Origin: Psychrobacter faecalis
GTDB taxonomy: Bacteria; Pseudomonadota; Gammaproteobacteria; Pseudomonadales; Moraxellaceae
Reading direction: 5' to 3'
Assembly (NCBI RefSeq): GCF_016107575.1
Contig: NZ_JABAST010000011.1
Span: 1 to 64,000 of the forward strand
Length of the DNA: 64,000 nt
In this document: piece after piece, positions 47,646 to 58,129 of the stretch
Numbering within the stretch: position 1 is the first letter of the stretch
How the letters are laid out: the number at the start of each line of letters is the position of its first letter
Notes under the pieces: generated by a model
The model's input: only the letters and a program-made list of their open reading frames with translations
Told to the model about the DNA's origin: nothing
The model's database searches: none
Program-made: the position numbers and the translations under genes

Positions 47646-50496
47646 AATGGCGCACCTCGCCGTCGCCTGCGACGTTGGTCACGCAGCGTGCGCATAGTTC
47701 AGGATGCGCCGCGTCTGTACCGATATCATCACGGATGTGCCAGCAGCGTACGCATTTGGTGCCCGTCGCCGCGCTAACGTCAACCACTAAATCACCCGAT
47801 GCATCTTCATTTTCATTGTTATCGGCTTTTGCGCTGGCTTTATCAGCAGGCGCGGTGCTCATTGGTTTTAACGTTGCGCTACTGGTAATCAGGACAAAAC
47901 GCAGCTCTTCGCCAAGCTTGGCTAAGCTGTCATACATCGCACCGTCAGCATATAAATCAACGCCCGCAGACAAGTTGGCATTGATGATTTTTTCACCGCG
48001 TGCGGTTTCGATATGTTTATTGACCATATCTTTTGCTTGCATGATACGTTGCCAGTCGTCGCTACTGATGGCGCTAAGCTCAAATGCTGGGAACTCATAC
48101 CATGCTTCGGTAAATACGTAGCCTGCGTCAGTGCCGTTTTTACCTTGCAATACTTCCCAAGCTTCTTGCGCAGTAAATGATAAAATCGGCGTAATCCAGC
48201 GAATTAAGGCATGAGCGATATGATAAATCGCCGTTTGCGCAGAGCGACGCGGCTGTCCATCAGTTTGGGTAGTGTACTGACGGTCTTTGATAATATCGAG
48301 ATAAAAGCTACCCAAGTCTTGCGAGCAAAACGCGGTGATATGCTGGGTGACTTGGTGAAAGTCCATCGCATCATAAGCACTGATGATTTGCGCTTGTACC
48401 GTTTGCGCACGCTCAATAATAAATTTATCAAGGCTAACCAGCTCATTGATATCAACGCTGTTGGTCGCAGGATTAAAGTCGTCGGTGTTGGCCAGCAAGA
48501 AGCGTAGGGTATTACGGATACGGCGATACATGTCGATGGCGCCTTTAAATACCGTTTTACCCGCGCTCATCTCATAACGATAGTCGCTCGAGGCAATCCA
48601 CAAACGTAGCATATCCGCACCGGTTTTATTGATCTCGTCTTGCGGCGTGATGATGTTGCCAAGTGACTTACTCATCTTGCGCCCGTTTTCATCGACGACA
48701 AAACCATGGGTCAATACTTGTTTAAATGGTGGACGCTGGTACATCGCCTCAGACGTGAGTAATGAGGTCTGGAACCAACCGCGATGCTGATCCGAACCTT
48801 CGAGATACATATCGGCAGGATTGGTCAGCTCATCGCGCTGCTCAAGGACGGCAAAATGCGTCGTTCCTGAGTCAAACCAAACGTCTAGCGTATCGGTTGC
48901 TTTATCATAGTCTGCCTCTTCCGCCCCTAAAAAGTCTTCACAGCTGGCATCGAACCAAGCTTCAACGCCGCCTGCAGCGATTTTTTGCGCGGCCACTTCC
49001 ATCAGCTCTAGCGTATTAGGATGCAGCTCGCCGGTTTCTTTATGAGTAAAAAAGGTAATCGGCACGCCCCACGTACGCTGGCGTGAGATACACCAATCTG
49101 GGCGACCGGTCATCATCGCTTCAATGCGGTTTTGTCCCCAAGCTGGCGTCCAATTGACAGAAGGAATATCAGCAAGCGCACGCTCACGCAGACCTTTGGT
49201 TTCCATACTGATAAACCACTGCGGGGTGGCGCGGAAAATAATCGGCGACTTATGACGCCAGCAATGCGGATAGCTGTGCTCGATTTTGGTATGGTTGATT
49301 AAATGGCCGTTATCATGCAGTGCTGCAATGATTTGCGGATTGGCTTTATAGATATGCTCACCGGCAAATACCGCCGCGCTGTCTAGATAAACGCCCGTTC
49401 CACTGACTGGGTTTTCAACCGGCAAGTTATATTTCAGGCCAACGATATAATCGTCAAGACCATGCCCCGGTGCGGTATGGACGAGGCCAGTACCGCTATC
49501 CGTGGTTACGTGCTCACCTAGGATTAGCGGCACTTGACGCTCGCTAATCAATGGATGCTGGGCGCGCAGACCTTCAAGCTCGCGTCCTGAAACGGTAGCT
49601 AAGATACCATCGTTAGTCAGTTTAAACTCGCTTAATGCACTTTCAACCAAGTCAGTGGCTAATAAGAAGTTACCTTTGGCAGTTGCGACCACGCTATAGT
49701 CATGCTCAGGGTGTACCGAGATGGCTTGGTTTGCTGGTAACGTCCAAGGGGTTGTCGTCCAGATAATTGCGGCGATGTTACCTTCAATGCCGCTTAATGC
49801 TGCAACCTTGTCGGTATCTAAGACGTCAAAGCTCACATAAATAGCATCAGAGACTTTATCTTGGTATTCCACTTCAGCTTCTGCTAGCGCAGAGCTACAA
49901 TCCAAGCACCAGTTGACTGGCTTCATGCCGCGGGTGACGTGGCCGTTGTCATAAATTTTAGCAAGCGCACGTACGATATTAGCTTCTTGATGGAAGTTCA
50001 TCGTCAAATAAGGATTGTCCCAATCACCAAACACGCCCAGACGTTTAAAGTCAGCCTTTTGTAGCTCAATCTGGGTACTTGCATATTCGCGGCATAGGCC
50101 ACGAAATTCAGTTGCTGAGACTTTTTGACCGACCTTACCGACTTTAGCTTCGACTTTTTGCTCGATAGGCAAACCGTGACAGTCCCAACCTGGCACGTAA
50201 GGCGCATCAAAGCCTGACAAGGTTTTTGACTTGACGATAATGTCTTTTAACACTTTATTGACCGCATGACCTAAGTGAATCTGACCGTTGGCGTATGGAG
50301 GACCATCATGCAAAATATATTTGGTTGCGCCCGTCCGCGCCTGACGAATTTTGCCGTACACGTCGTCGGCTTCCCAAGCCGCCAGCCAGTCTGGCTCACG
50401 TTTGGCAAGGTTGGCACGCATCGCAAATGGCGTATCGGCAAGGTTTAGGGTGTCTTTATAATCGTGGCTTGGGGTGTCGGTACTTTTATCAGTCAT
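47638..50496 (-). CDS. ileS: isoleucyl-tRNA synthetase
   Basis: 952-residue class I synthetase. HIGH motif: [22 protein letters not shown] motif: [12 protein letters not shown]. The CP1 editing domain has [17 protein letters not shown] and [14 protein letters not shown]. The C-terminal zinc-binding end is [10 protein letters not shown]... CARC. The bacterial (type I) pattern is clear. A polar insert of about 20 residues ([19 protein letters not shown]) precedes the zinc domain. It overlaps lspA; ribF, the usual upstream partner, is absent. Confidence 0.98.
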   Translation of the reverse strand: MTDKSTDTPSHDYKDTLNLADTPFAMRANLAKREPDWLAAWEADDVYGKIRQARTGATKYILHDGPPYANGQIHLGHAVNKVLKDIIVKSKTLSGFDAPYVPGWDCHGLPIEQKVEAKVGKVGQKVSATEFRGLCREYASTQIELQKADFKRLGVFGDWDNPYLTMNFHQEANIVRALAKIYDNGHVTRGMKPVNWCLDCSSALAEAEVEYQDKVSDAIYVSFDVLDTDKVAALSGIEGNIAAIIWTTTPWTLPANQAISVHPEHDYSVVATAKGNFLLATDLVESALSEFKLTNDGILATVSGRELEGLRAQHPLISERQVPLILGEHVTTDSGTGLVHTAPGHGLDDYIVGLKYNLPVENPVSGTGVYLDSAAVFAGEHIYKANPQIIAALHDNGHLINHTKIEHSYPHCWRHKSPIIFRATPQWFISMETKGLRERALADIPSVNWTPAWGQNRIEAMMTGRPDWCISRQRTWGVPITFFTHKETGELHPNTLELMEVAAQKIAAGGVEAWFDASCEDFLGAEEADYDKATDTLDVWFDSGTTHFAVLEQRDELTNPADMYLEGSDQHRGWFQTSLLTSEAMYQRPPFKQVLTHGFVVDENGRKMSKSLGNIITPQDEINKTGADMLRLWIASSDYRYEMSAGKTVFKGAIDMYRRIRNTLRFLLANTDDFNPATNSVDINELVSLDKFIIERAQTVQAQIISAYDAMDFHQVTQHITAFCSQDLGSFYLDIIKDRQYTTQTDGQPRRSAQTAIYHIAHALIRWITPILSFTAQEAWEVLQGKNGTDAGYVFTEAWYEFPAFELSAISSDDWQRIMQAKDMVNKHIETARGEKIINANLSAGVDLYADGAMYDSLAKLGEELRFVLITSSATLKPMSTAPADKASAKADNNENEDASGDLVVDVSAATGTKCVRCWHIRDDIGTDAAHPELCARCVTNVAGDGEVRHYA

Positions 50497-50916
50497 AGAA
50501 GGTGTCTTATAAGATGATGGTTAAAGGTTGTGTTTAAATTCAGGCGTAAGATTAAAGATATATGGGGTTAAATATTGGATGATCGATGCTAGTCTTTTAC
50601 TTATTACTTGAAAAAATTTGCTTAAAAAACATGGCGCAAAATAGGTTGCTTATCACTTGATTTTAAATGGACACGTCCATCATAAATACTAATCAGACGA
50701 TTGCAACAAAAAATATTTTTAGCAGAATACTTAGAAAAGGGAATAGGAGTACGGCAGCTATTATATGACAAAATGAGTAGGGTAAAAAGAGCTGGCCGGT
50801 ATCGTCCTATTTTTAGCCAAAAGCAATGACTTATAGCAGCAATGCGCCATCTATTAAAGCATAGGTCTAGACCCCTTAATTGACCATTTATTAGATTTTA
50901 TACTATTGACCAAGGG
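50497..50916. other. 420-bp spacer upstream of ileS
   Basis: AT-rich; no gene, tRNA-like element or T-box seen. It holds the ileS promoter and the end region of the thioredoxin-like gene. Confidence 0.35.
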
Positions 50917-51480
50917 TTAAAAAACTTCTGATAACCACAAACGCAATTTGAGCGACCAAAGCGGCTGAATACCGGTCAAGCCTTGCGTCATCTCGCCATC
51001 TTTCAAAACCACATAAGACGGCGTTACTTGGCCTTGCCAATCAGCAAATATCTCACCTTCTTGGTCATTGATAGTGGTAAAGCGGTAATTGTGTTCGGCA
51101 AGGTAGCTATGCAACTCTTGGTCAGAACCGGATTTAATCGCAATCGTTACCACAGGATAATTATTCGCCGCCGCAAGCTTATCTATCGTTGGCGAGGTTA
51201 CCCGACAAACCGGACACCACGTTCCCCAAAAGTATACCAGCGTTGGCTTATCCCGACTCATCGCTGCCAAATCAACGCTTTGCCCTTGATAGTCGGTTAG
51301 TTGCAATTGCGGATTGGCTGGCATGACCGGTTGGCGCCACCAGTTAATCGCCATATAAATGATCGTAAATGCCAAACCATATATAAGCAAATTTTTAGCA
51401 ACAGACAATAGCTTTTGCTTGGGCGTTTTTTTTGGCGTCTCAGGGGTTTTTGTAATATTGAGATTAGAATCAGTGGTCAT
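50917..51480 (-). CDS. membrane-anchored thioredoxin-like protein (ScsD/TlpA type)
   Basis: 187 residues. A basic N-terminus and one membrane helix (about residues 30-46) anchor a periplasmic thioredoxin domain with the active site YFWGTWCPVCRVTSPTI. The cis-Pro is in QVTPSYVVLKDGE. WCPVC with this context is close to the ScsD/DsbE-like disulphide oxidoreductases. A role in periplasmic thiol-disulphide exchange is likely; cytochrome c maturation genes are not nearby. It stands alone between ileS and the nitrilase fusion. Confidence 0.88.
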   Translation of the reverse strand: MTTDSNLNITKTPETPKKTPKQKLLSVAKNLLIYGLAFTIIYMAINWWRQPVMPANPQLQLTDYQGQSVDLAAMSRDKPTLVYFWGTWCPVCRVTSPTIDKLAAANNYPVVTIAIKSGSDQELHSYLAEHNYRFTTINDQEGEIFADWQGQVTPSYVVLKDGEMTQGLTGIQPLWSLKLRLWLSEVF

Positions 51481-51509
51481 AATGGCTGCTTTTTTGCGCT
51501 TAAATGTTA

Positions 51510-51543
51510 ATAGATAAAAATAAACGGCTGAATGGTCAGCCGT
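51510..51543 (-). terminator. terminator after the GNAT/nitrilase gene
   Basis: Stem ACGGCTGA/TCAGCCGT; the minus strand continues TTATTTTTAT. Confidence 0.8.
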
Positions 51544-51597
51544 CTTATTATAATTTTTAGATTGTTATGTTTAATGCTTGTCTTTTAATATAAGCGC

Positions 51598-53235
51598 TTA
51601 AGGTTTTTTCGCGCGGTCTTGCAATGGGTCACCGATAAGCACGCTACCTGAGTTTTCACGGCGCTCAGCATCTGATAATTTACTCGCTGGCACTTTGGCT
51701 TTTCTTTTCCACTTTAAGCTAAACAAATCATCACGGCGGTCAAGTAAATTATGTACCGAGCCTTCATTACGAACGTGAATAAGCTTGTCTAAGTTCACGT
51801 CAGAGAAAAATACCATCTCAGTATTGGCCGTTGTTTCTGCCATAATCGCATCATGCGGGAACGCAAAATCCGAAGGTGAGAAAATAGACGACTGCGCATA
51901 TTGAATGTCCAAGCTTTCAACCTGCGGCAAGTTACCGACCGAACCGCAAATCATCACATAACATTCGTTTTCGATCGCCCGTGCTTGGGCACAGTGGCGT
52001 ACGCGCAGGTAGCCGTTTTGGGTATCTGTCCAAAATGGGACGAACAAAATATCCATGTCATCAAGCGCCATCAAACGCGCAAGCTCTGGGAACTCAATAT
52101 CATAGCAAACCAAGATACCGATACGACCAGCATCAGTGTCAAATACTTTGACCTCATCGCCCCCTTCAATCACCCACGCGCTACGCTCATGCGGGGTAAT
52201 GTGGATTTTACGCTGCTCTTCGACCGTACCGTCACGGCGGCACAAATAACTGACGTTATATAAAGTATCATCGTCGTCCAAAAACGGCATGGAACCGGTG
52301 ATGACATTGACGTTATAACTGACTGCCAAATGCGAAATCTCGTTTTTAAACCATTCGGTATAACCGGCCAAAAAGCGAATCGCGACGTTTTGATCAGTCG
52401 ATTCACACAGTCCCATCAATGGCGCGTTAAAGAATTCTGGCAAACAAGCAAAGTCAGAGTTGTAGTCGGCCATGATATCGACGAAAAACTCAACTTGTTG
52501 CAACAGCTCTTCAGGTGACTCAACTTCACGCATTTGCCACTGAATACCGCCGATACGCACCTCAGATTTACGGGTATTCGGCTTATAATCTTGCGGCTCA
52601 TAATAGATATTTGCCCATTCAAGCAACGTCGCAAAGCCTTTTGACTGCGCATCATCTGGCAAATACGCGGTCAAAATACGTTTAACAATAAAGCCATTGG
52701 ATAACTGAAACGACAGTGCTGGGTCATGAATCTCACGCGCTTCTACAGCCTCAATATACTCGCCCGGGGTCAAATCCTGATGATTATGATAATTGGGAAT
52801 ACGACCACCGGCTAAAATAGCGCGGAAGTTTAACTGACGGCACAGCTCTTTACGCGCATCATAGAGCCTACGACCTAAGCGGTAACCACGATATTCAGGG
52901 TCGATTAATGCATCTAGCCCATAAATCGCGTCGCCTTCAGGGTTGTCTCTGATGATTTCTTTATGACCGATTAAGTCATCATAAGTATGCGGGTTAGAGA
53001 ACTTGTTGTAATCGACGCGCATAGAGAGCACGATGCCAATCAGCTCATCGTGGTCAAATAGCGCAATCTGCCCTTCGGGAAAGGCATCAATCAAAGCATG
53101 AATGGTGTTTTTTGACCATGCTCCGCCCAAGTTGACATAAACGCGATCCATCAAGGCTTTAAGCTGCGGGTAGTCTTTTTTCTTAATCTCAGCGATGGTT
53201 AGGTGAAAGTCATCTAATTTTTCAATTTTGCTCAT
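51598..53235 (-). CDS. GNAT acetyltransferase fused to carbon-nitrogen hydrolase
   Basis: 545 residues. Residues 10-215 are an N-acetyltransferase (GLDALIDPEYRGYRLGRRLYDARKEL is the acetyl-CoA loop). Residues 225-520 are a nitrilase-superfamily hydrolase with the Glu-Lys-Cys triad in FACLPEFF, EQRKIHITPHE and ILVCYDIEFPELARL. This bifunctional arrangement is found in many bacteria, but the substrate is not known. A basic C-terminal tail follows. AGGAAC precedes the ATG by 5 bases. It is monocistronic. Confidence 0.93.
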   Translation of the reverse strand: MSKIEKLDDFHLTIAEIKKKDYPQLKALMDRVYVNLGGAWSKNTIHALIDAFPEGQIALFDHDELIGIVLSMRVDYNKFSNPHTYDDLIGHKEIIRDNPEGDAIYGLDALIDPEYRGYRLGRRLYDARKELCRQLNFRAILAGGRIPNYHNHQDLTPGEYIEAVEAREIHDPALSFQLSNGFIVKRILTAYLPDDAQSKGFATLLEWANIYYEPQDYKPNTRKSEVRIGGIQWQMREVESPEELLQQVEFFVDIMADYNSDFACLPEFFNAPLMGLCESTDQNVAIRFLAGYTEWFKNEISHLAVSYNVNVITGSMPFLDDDDTLYNVSYLCRRDGTVEEQRKIHITPHERSAWVIEGGDEVKVFDTDAGRIGILVCYDIEFPELARLMALDDMDILFVPFWTDTQNGYLRVRHCAQARAIENECYVMICGSVGNLPQVESLDIQYAQSSIFSPSDFAFPHDAIMAETTANTEMVFFSDVNLDKLIHVRNEGSVHNLLDRRDDLFSLKWKRKAKVPASKLSDAERRENSGSVLIGDPLQDRAKKP

Positions 53236-53973
53236 AATGTTCCTGTCTGTCGTCTCTGTAAATCGGTCTTAATAAATCGATATTAATATTTTTTTGCTAA
53301 AAATCTTGCTAAAAAGGGCAGCTATAAATAAGGTTTTTATAAAAAACTGGCTATTAAAAATCGTAAGAAAAGCACGTAAAAGGTGTTTTCGCATAGATGC
53401 AATTGCTAAAAATAAACGCCAGCGCCCAGATTTTTCTACGACTTTTTAGACCATAATGTCGAGAAAAGCATATCAATAGGCTTATTTAAACGTTACAATC
53501 ATTTATCTTTGCATTTACAATGAGTTATACGCAAAAGTTATAAATTCTGCCTTTGTCATTATTTGTTTTAATGAGGCGATTTAGCAAGTTTGCAAGGGTG
53601 CATTTTACCACTGTGTTTTGTCTTTATTTTAAATACTCTCTGCGGGTAACTTAATTTTTAGCCCATTTAGAGGACTATCGATTGAATTGAGGACATGCCC
53701 TAGCCCTTTATGGCGCAAATGACGCTTATTATCACGTTTCTCTTTGCGCTGGTTATGATAGCAACTCCCATAAACAATCACAGACAAGCGGCGTAATTAT
53801 TTGCTAGGTTTTTGTTGCCCGATTTTATTACTAGGTCTTATTACCATATTTTATTGCTCAGTTTTCGTGAGGCACCATCTTTACTATCCGTAATATTTTT
53901 ATTTTTTTACACGTCATTTTAGATGGCGTATTTTTTCGGTTGCCTTCAATGGTGACCTTTTAGGATTTTTATT
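53236..53973. other. 738-bp gene-free spacer
   Basis: The longest spacer in the window, between the divergent nitrilase fusion and BLUF genes. No protein frame is convincing; a 28-codon hydrophobic frame at 53710-53796 lacks a ribosome-binding site. An unannotated small RNA or a long regulatory leader for the BLUF gene is possible, but nothing in the sequence proves it. Confidence 0.35.
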
Positions 53974-54603
53974 ATGCCCCTAACTCATGCTAATGCCTTT
54001 AGCAAATTAGATGAAATAGCAGATACTGCATTGATACAGTTGGTGTATGTCAGTAGCTTGACGCTTGCTTCACGGTTAAATGCAGCAATATTTGATGAGG
54101 TAGAAGCTCATGCGCGTGATTATAACGAGCAGCACGGTATCACAGGTACGTTATGTTATGGCAATGGGCATTTTTTGCAATGTATGGAGGGTGAAAAAGC
54201 CAAAGTGGCGGCGCTGACGCAGCGCATTTTTGCCGATAAGCGCCATAAAGACGTGCAAGTGCTCGTATTACAAGTGATTACACAGCGTGATTTTTCAGAC
54301 TGGCGCATGCGTTTGCTGTTTTTGGAGCGTTGGCTTTGGTCACCTGCCACCAAAAAACAAGCAGCGCAATTGTCGCCGTATCTACCCTTTGCGCCGCACG
54401 GTTGGTCAGCTGAGCGTACCGAACAGTTTTTGCAAATTATCAAAACCTTTGACACTCCGCCTCATATTAAAGCAGCCGGCATTACCTATAACGCGCTTGG
54501 TAATATGGTGCGCCACATCGCCGCCCCGCATCAAGCTTTTTTAGTGGTGCAAGGGTTTTTAAGTGTACTGTTGGTCATCGGTTTGGCGCTGCTATATTTA
54601 TAA
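53974..54603 (+). CDS. BLUF-domain blue-light sensor with C-terminal membrane helix
   Basis: 209 residues. Residues 20-115 are a BLUF domain. The photoactive Tyr is Tyr25 in LIQLVYVSS. Asn51 lies in ARDYNEQHGITGTLCY, the switching Gln69 in GHFLQCMEGEK, and the late DFSDWRM segment carries the semi-conserved Trp. A helical part follows, and then a hydrophobic helix AFLVVQGFLSVLLVIGLALLYL at the very C-terminus, so the sensor is probably tail-anchored in the inner membrane. No output domain is fused. AGGAT lies 8 bases before the ATG. Partner unknown. Confidence 0.9.
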   Translation: MPLTHANAFSKLDEIADTALIQLVYVSSLTLASRLNAAIFDEVEAHARDYNEQHGITGTLCYGNGHFLQCMEGEKAKVAALTQRIFADKRHKDVQVLVLQVITQRDFSDWRMRLLFLERWLWSPATKKQAAQLSPYLPFAPHGWSAERTEQFLQIIKTFDTPPHIKAAGITYNALGNMVRHIAAPHQAFLVVQGFLSVLLVIGLALLYL

Positions 54604-54633
54604 GCTGGGCTATGGTGCTAAACAATAATATAA

Positions 54634-54670
54634 AAATGACGCTAAAATTTGATATTTAGCGTCACTTTTT
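54634..54670. terminator. terminator between the BLUF and FAD-oxidase genes
   Basis: Stem TGACGCTAAA/TTTAGCGTCA with A and T tracts on each side, for two convergent genes. Confidence 0.85.
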
Positions 54671-54710
54671 ATGTCATCAAACTTATTGCAATAATAATAA
54701 ATTGAAGCAA

Positions 54711-56171
54711 TTACATATCAAAAATCTTACCACGGTTCATAATATTATTGGGATCAAATACTTTTTTGACTTCGCGTAAATATTCAATCTCAGTCTCGCT
54801 ACGGCTATAATTCAGATAGGGCTTTTTGGTCATACCAACGCCATGTTCTGCAGAAACTGAACCACCGTATTTTTGCACCGTTTCAAACACGTATTTATTG
54901 ACGATTTGACATTCGCTAAAAAAGTCATCTTTACTCATGTTTTCAGGCTTTAAGATATTAAGATGCAAGTTACCATCACCGATATGACCGAACCAACAGA
55001 CCTCAAAGTCAGGGTAGTTGCTACTGACGATATGATCAATCTCGGCGATAAATTCAGGTACATAGCTGATAAGTACCGAGACATCATTCTTATAAGGCGT
55101 GAATACTGAGATGGTTTCAGAGATATATTCGCGCAGCTTCCACAGCTCTTCTGCTTGCGCCAGACTCTGACTCATCACCCCATCGACGACCCAACCTTGT
55201 TCCATGCACTCCTCGAATATTGCCATGGCTTTGTCCATGATAGGCTCATACGGCGCTTCAAACTCTAGCAGGGTATAAAATTTGGTGCGCGATTCAAAAG
55301 GCTCTTGTACTTGACCATGCGCCATAAGCTTATCAATGGCGACATCGTCAAAGAACTCAAACGCCGTCAAATCAATTTTCGCTTGAAAAGCCGATAGCAC
55401 ATTCATCACATCAGTAAAGCTGTCCATGCCTAAGACCATGACGTTTAAGTCTTGGGGCTGACGCTCAAGCTTGATTTGGGCATGAGTGACTAGACCAAGC
55501 GTACCTTCGCTACCGATAAATAATTGGCGTAAATCATAACCGGTGGCGTTTTTTACCATACCGCGATTAAGCTGCAAGATATCACCTTTTCCAGTGACGA
55601 CAGTCAATCCCATAATCCATTGACGGGTCATGCCATAACGAATCACTTTAATACCGCCAGCATTGGTGCCGATATTACCGCCAATTTGACTGGAACCTGC
55701 TGAGGCAAAATCGACAGGGTAGTAAAGCTCTTTTGATTCGGCGAATTGTTGCAGCTGCTCAGTGACCACCCCCGCTTCAATCTCAACCATGCGGTCAGCA
55801 GGATAAAACTGTCCAATATGATTCATCTTATCCATACTGACGACAATCTCGCCATTGGCGGCGACGGCACCAGCTGACAAACCGGTACGACCGCCACTTG
55901 GGGTTAAGACCACATTGTGCTCATTGGCAAGGAGGACAATCGCTTGTACTTGCTCAGTAGTCTTCGGAAAGACGATAGCAGCAGCAGCAGGCGCAAAATG
56001 CTTGGTCCAGTCTTTGCCCCAATGCTCGAGGCTCTCGCTATCAGTTTTGATTTGGCTGGGGTCAAACTGATGGACATCGAGCAAGCTGCTTAAGATATTT
56101 TGGATAGCAGTGGTAGTGGTTTGAGAATCATTTTGAGTGGTAGTATTGCTTTGGCTAGCTAAAGAAGTCAT
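54711..56171 (-). CDS. FAD-linked D-2-hydroxyacid dehydrogenase (D-2-hydroxyglutarate dehydrogenase-like)
   Basis: 486 residues of the GlcD/D2HGDH family. The FAD_binding_4 domain has LTPSGGRTGLSAGAVA, SAGSSQIGGNIGTNAGG and NATGYDLRQLFIGSEGTLG. The C-terminal domain has CWFGHIGDGNLHLNIL with metal and substrate His residues, and the closing SAEHGVGMTKK. It oxidises a D-2-hydroxyacid to the 2-oxoacid, passing electrons to flavoprotein or quinone acceptors. Divergence from serA points to D-2-hydroxyglutarate, which SerA makes as a by-product. I used the ATG at 56171 rather than a TTG eight codons upstream. Confidence 0.9.
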   Translation of the reverse strand: MTSLASQSNTTTQNDSQTTTTAIQNILSSLLDVHQFDPSQIKTDSESLEHWGKDWTKHFAPAAAAIVFPKTTEQVQAIVLLANEHNVVLTPSGGRTGLSAGAVAANGEIVVSMDKMNHIGQFYPADRMVEIEAGVVTEQLQQFAESKELYYPVDFASAGSSQIGGNIGTNAGGIKVIRYGMTRQWIMGLTVVTGKGDILQLNRGMVKNATGYDLRQLFIGSEGTLGLVTHAQIKLERQPQDLNVMVLGMDSFTDVMNVLSAFQAKIDLTAFEFFDDVAIDKLMAHGQVQEPFESRTKFYTLLEFEAPYEPIMDKAMAIFEECMEQGWVVDGVMSQSLAQAEELWKLREYISETISVFTPYKNDVSVLISYVPEFIAEIDHIVSSNYPDFEVCWFGHIGDGNLHLNILKPENMSKDDFFSECQIVNKYVFETVQKYGGSVSAEHGVGMTKKPYLNYSRSETEIEYLREVKKVFDPNNIMNRGKIFDM

Positions 56172-56566
56172 GGTCAAATCTCGGTAGAAACGCAAGCGCT
56201 ATGCATAAAAGGGATTATTATATCGCTAAATGGATATAACCCAGCGGTGCTAACTGTGTTTATATAAATAAGTAGGTTTAGATAAGTATAAGCGAGCGCG
56301 TAGCGCAATGATAGATAGAGATGCTGTCATACGCCCATCTGTCTCGCTTAAATCGTTAAAAAACAGTTTAATAAGGTTTGGTTATAAGTTTTATATACCA
56401 TGATTCACTATAGCATAAAAAGTTTTCAGGCTTGATAAGCAATAATTCATCTAATCTGCTAACATCGCTGCCAAATTTTGTGTAAGATATCCAGACTGTT
56501 TTCGTTTCATCCATCAGACTTATCCCACTGATGATTTTTATAAGACAATTATAGGACAGTTCTCAC
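56172..56566. other. divergent spacer between the D2HGDH-like gene and serA
   Basis: 395 bp that must hold both promoters. No gene and no clear operator seen. Confidence 0.35.
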
Positions 56567-57793
56567 ATGGCGTTATCACTACAAAAAGACAAGATCCGGT
56601 TTTTATTGCTTGAAGGTCTACATGACAATGCGTTAAAAGTATTGGAAGGGGCTGGTTACCATAACATCGAGAATATCAGTCACGCCCTAGATCAAGATGA
56701 GCTGATCGAAAAGATTAAAGATGCTCACTTTATCGGTATTCGCTCGCGCACGCAGCTGACGCGTGAAGTGCTTGAGCACGCCCACAAGCTGATCGGTATT
56801 GGCTGTTTTTGTATCGGTACCAACCAAGTCGACTTGGACGCCGCTCGTGATTTGGGTATTCCTGTCTTTAACGCGCCATATTCGAACACCCGCTCGGTCG
56901 CTGAGCTGGTACTTGCCGAAGCCATCATGCTATATCGCGGTATCCCTGAAAAAAATGCCACCGTCCATCGCGGTGGTTGGGGCAAGTCTGCGACCAACTC
57001 GCATGAAGTGCGTGGCAAAACCATCGGTATCGTGGGTTACGGCTCTATCGGCTCGCAATTGTCGGTATTGGCGGAAAGCTTTGGTATGAAAGTCATCTAT
57101 CACGATGTTGTGACCAAATTGCCACTGGGTAACGCTGTACAAGTTGGTAGCTTAGAAGAGCTATTATCAACCGCTGATATCGTCACTTTGCATGTACCTG
57201 ATGTGCCAAGCACGCGCTACATGATGAAAGCTGAGCAGTTTGCGCATATGAAAGATGGTAGCTACTTTATCAACGCCGCTCGCGGCACCTGTGTTGAGAT
57301 TGATGATTTGGCAGCAGCCCTTGAGTCAGGTAAAATCTTGGGCGCAGCGATTGACGTGTTCCCGAAAGAGCCAAAATCTGCTGATGAAGAGTTTGAATCA
57401 CCACTACGTAAATTCGATAACGTTATCTTGACGCCGCATATCGGTGGTTCAACCCAAGAAGCGCAAGCAAATATCGGTCTTGAAGTTGCCGATAAGTTTG
57501 TTCGTTACTCTGACCAAGGTGATACCGCAACTGCGGTGAACTTCCCAGAGGTTTCTGTACCGTTTAAAGAAGGCACGCATCGTCTGCTGCATATCCACAA
57601 AAACGTCCCAGGCGTATTGTCACAGATCAACCGTCTGTTTGCTGAAGCGCATATCAATATTTTAGCGCAGAGCCTCATGACCGAAGGTGACGTTGGCTAT
57701 CTGGTGATGGATGTGGATTATAACGATTCACGTGCTGCTCTAGATCAGCTAAAAGACGTCGAAGAAACCATTCGCGTACGTATCTTATTTTAA
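56567..57793 (+). CDS. serA: D-3-phosphoglycerate dehydrogenase
   Basis: First enzyme of serine synthesis. 408 residues, the E. coli-type length. The substrate domain has FIGIRSRTQLT and FCIGTNQVDLDAA. The NAD domain has GKTIGIVGYGSIGSQLSVLA, and the active-site segment INAARGTCVEIDDLA is followed by LTPHIGGSTQEAQ with the catalytic His. A C-terminal ACT domain (LLHIHKNVPGVLSQINRLF) binds serine for feedback inhibition. AGGACAG precedes the ATG. The same family reduces 2-oxoglutarate to D-2-hydroxyglutarate, which links it to the divergent gene. Confidence 0.97.
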   Translation: MALSLQKDKIRFLLLEGLHDNALKVLEGAGYHNIENISHALDQDELIEKIKDAHFIGIRSRTQLTREVLEHAHKLIGIGCFCIGTNQVDLDAARDLGIPVFNAPYSNTRSVAELVLAEAIMLYRGIPEKNATVHRGGWGKSATNSHEVRGKTIGIVGYGSIGSQLSVLAESFGMKVIYHDVVTKLPLGNAVQVGSLEELLSTADIVTLHVPDVPSTRYMMKAEQFAHMKDGSYFINAARGTCVEIDDLAAALESGKILGAAIDVFPKEPKSADEEFESPLRKFDNVILTPHIGGSTQEAQANIGLEVADKFVRYSDQGDTATAVNFPEVSVPFKEGTHRLLHIHKNVPGVLSQINRLFAEAHINILAQSLMTEGDVGYLVMDVDYNDSRAALDQLKDVEETIRVRILF

Positions 57794-57864
57794 TAGATTA
57801 TTCATAACGCTTAAGACTGACGGTATAAAGATACGTTTAACGTCTTAAAGTAAGTTAAATGAAA

Positions 57865-57900
57865 TAGCAGATGACCTTGGTGGTTGTCTGCTATTTTTTT
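57865..57900 (+). terminator. terminator after serA
   Basis: 12-bp stem TAGCAGATGACC/GGTTGTCTGCTA (one G-U pair), followed by seven T. The remaining spacer to 58129 shows no gene. Confidence 0.88.
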
Positions 57901-58129
57901 ATGTTGGGTATCGTTATAAGTAGTAGAGATTTGATTTGGTTTGCTTTGCTTGATTTTGCTGCGTTAGCGACCTTCAACCACGATAGTCCTACAAAAGTCC
58001 TAATGAGTGAGCAGGTTGAGGCTGGGTAATATTGAATGAGTACAACCATTGAACCATTTAAGACAAAACCATGCAAAATAAGACGACAACAATAAATTGT
58101 AAAACGACAACTTTATCACGGCTTAACCC

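Noticed and set aside
50497..50916. T-box or other leader control of ileS
   Set aside because: No T-box core or tRNA-like pairing was seen, and the phylum argues against it.
53710..53796. 28-codon hydrophobic frame (MAQMTLIITFLFALVMI...)
   Set aside because: A membrane-peptide-like sequence, but without a Shine-Dalgarno sequence or any supporting context.
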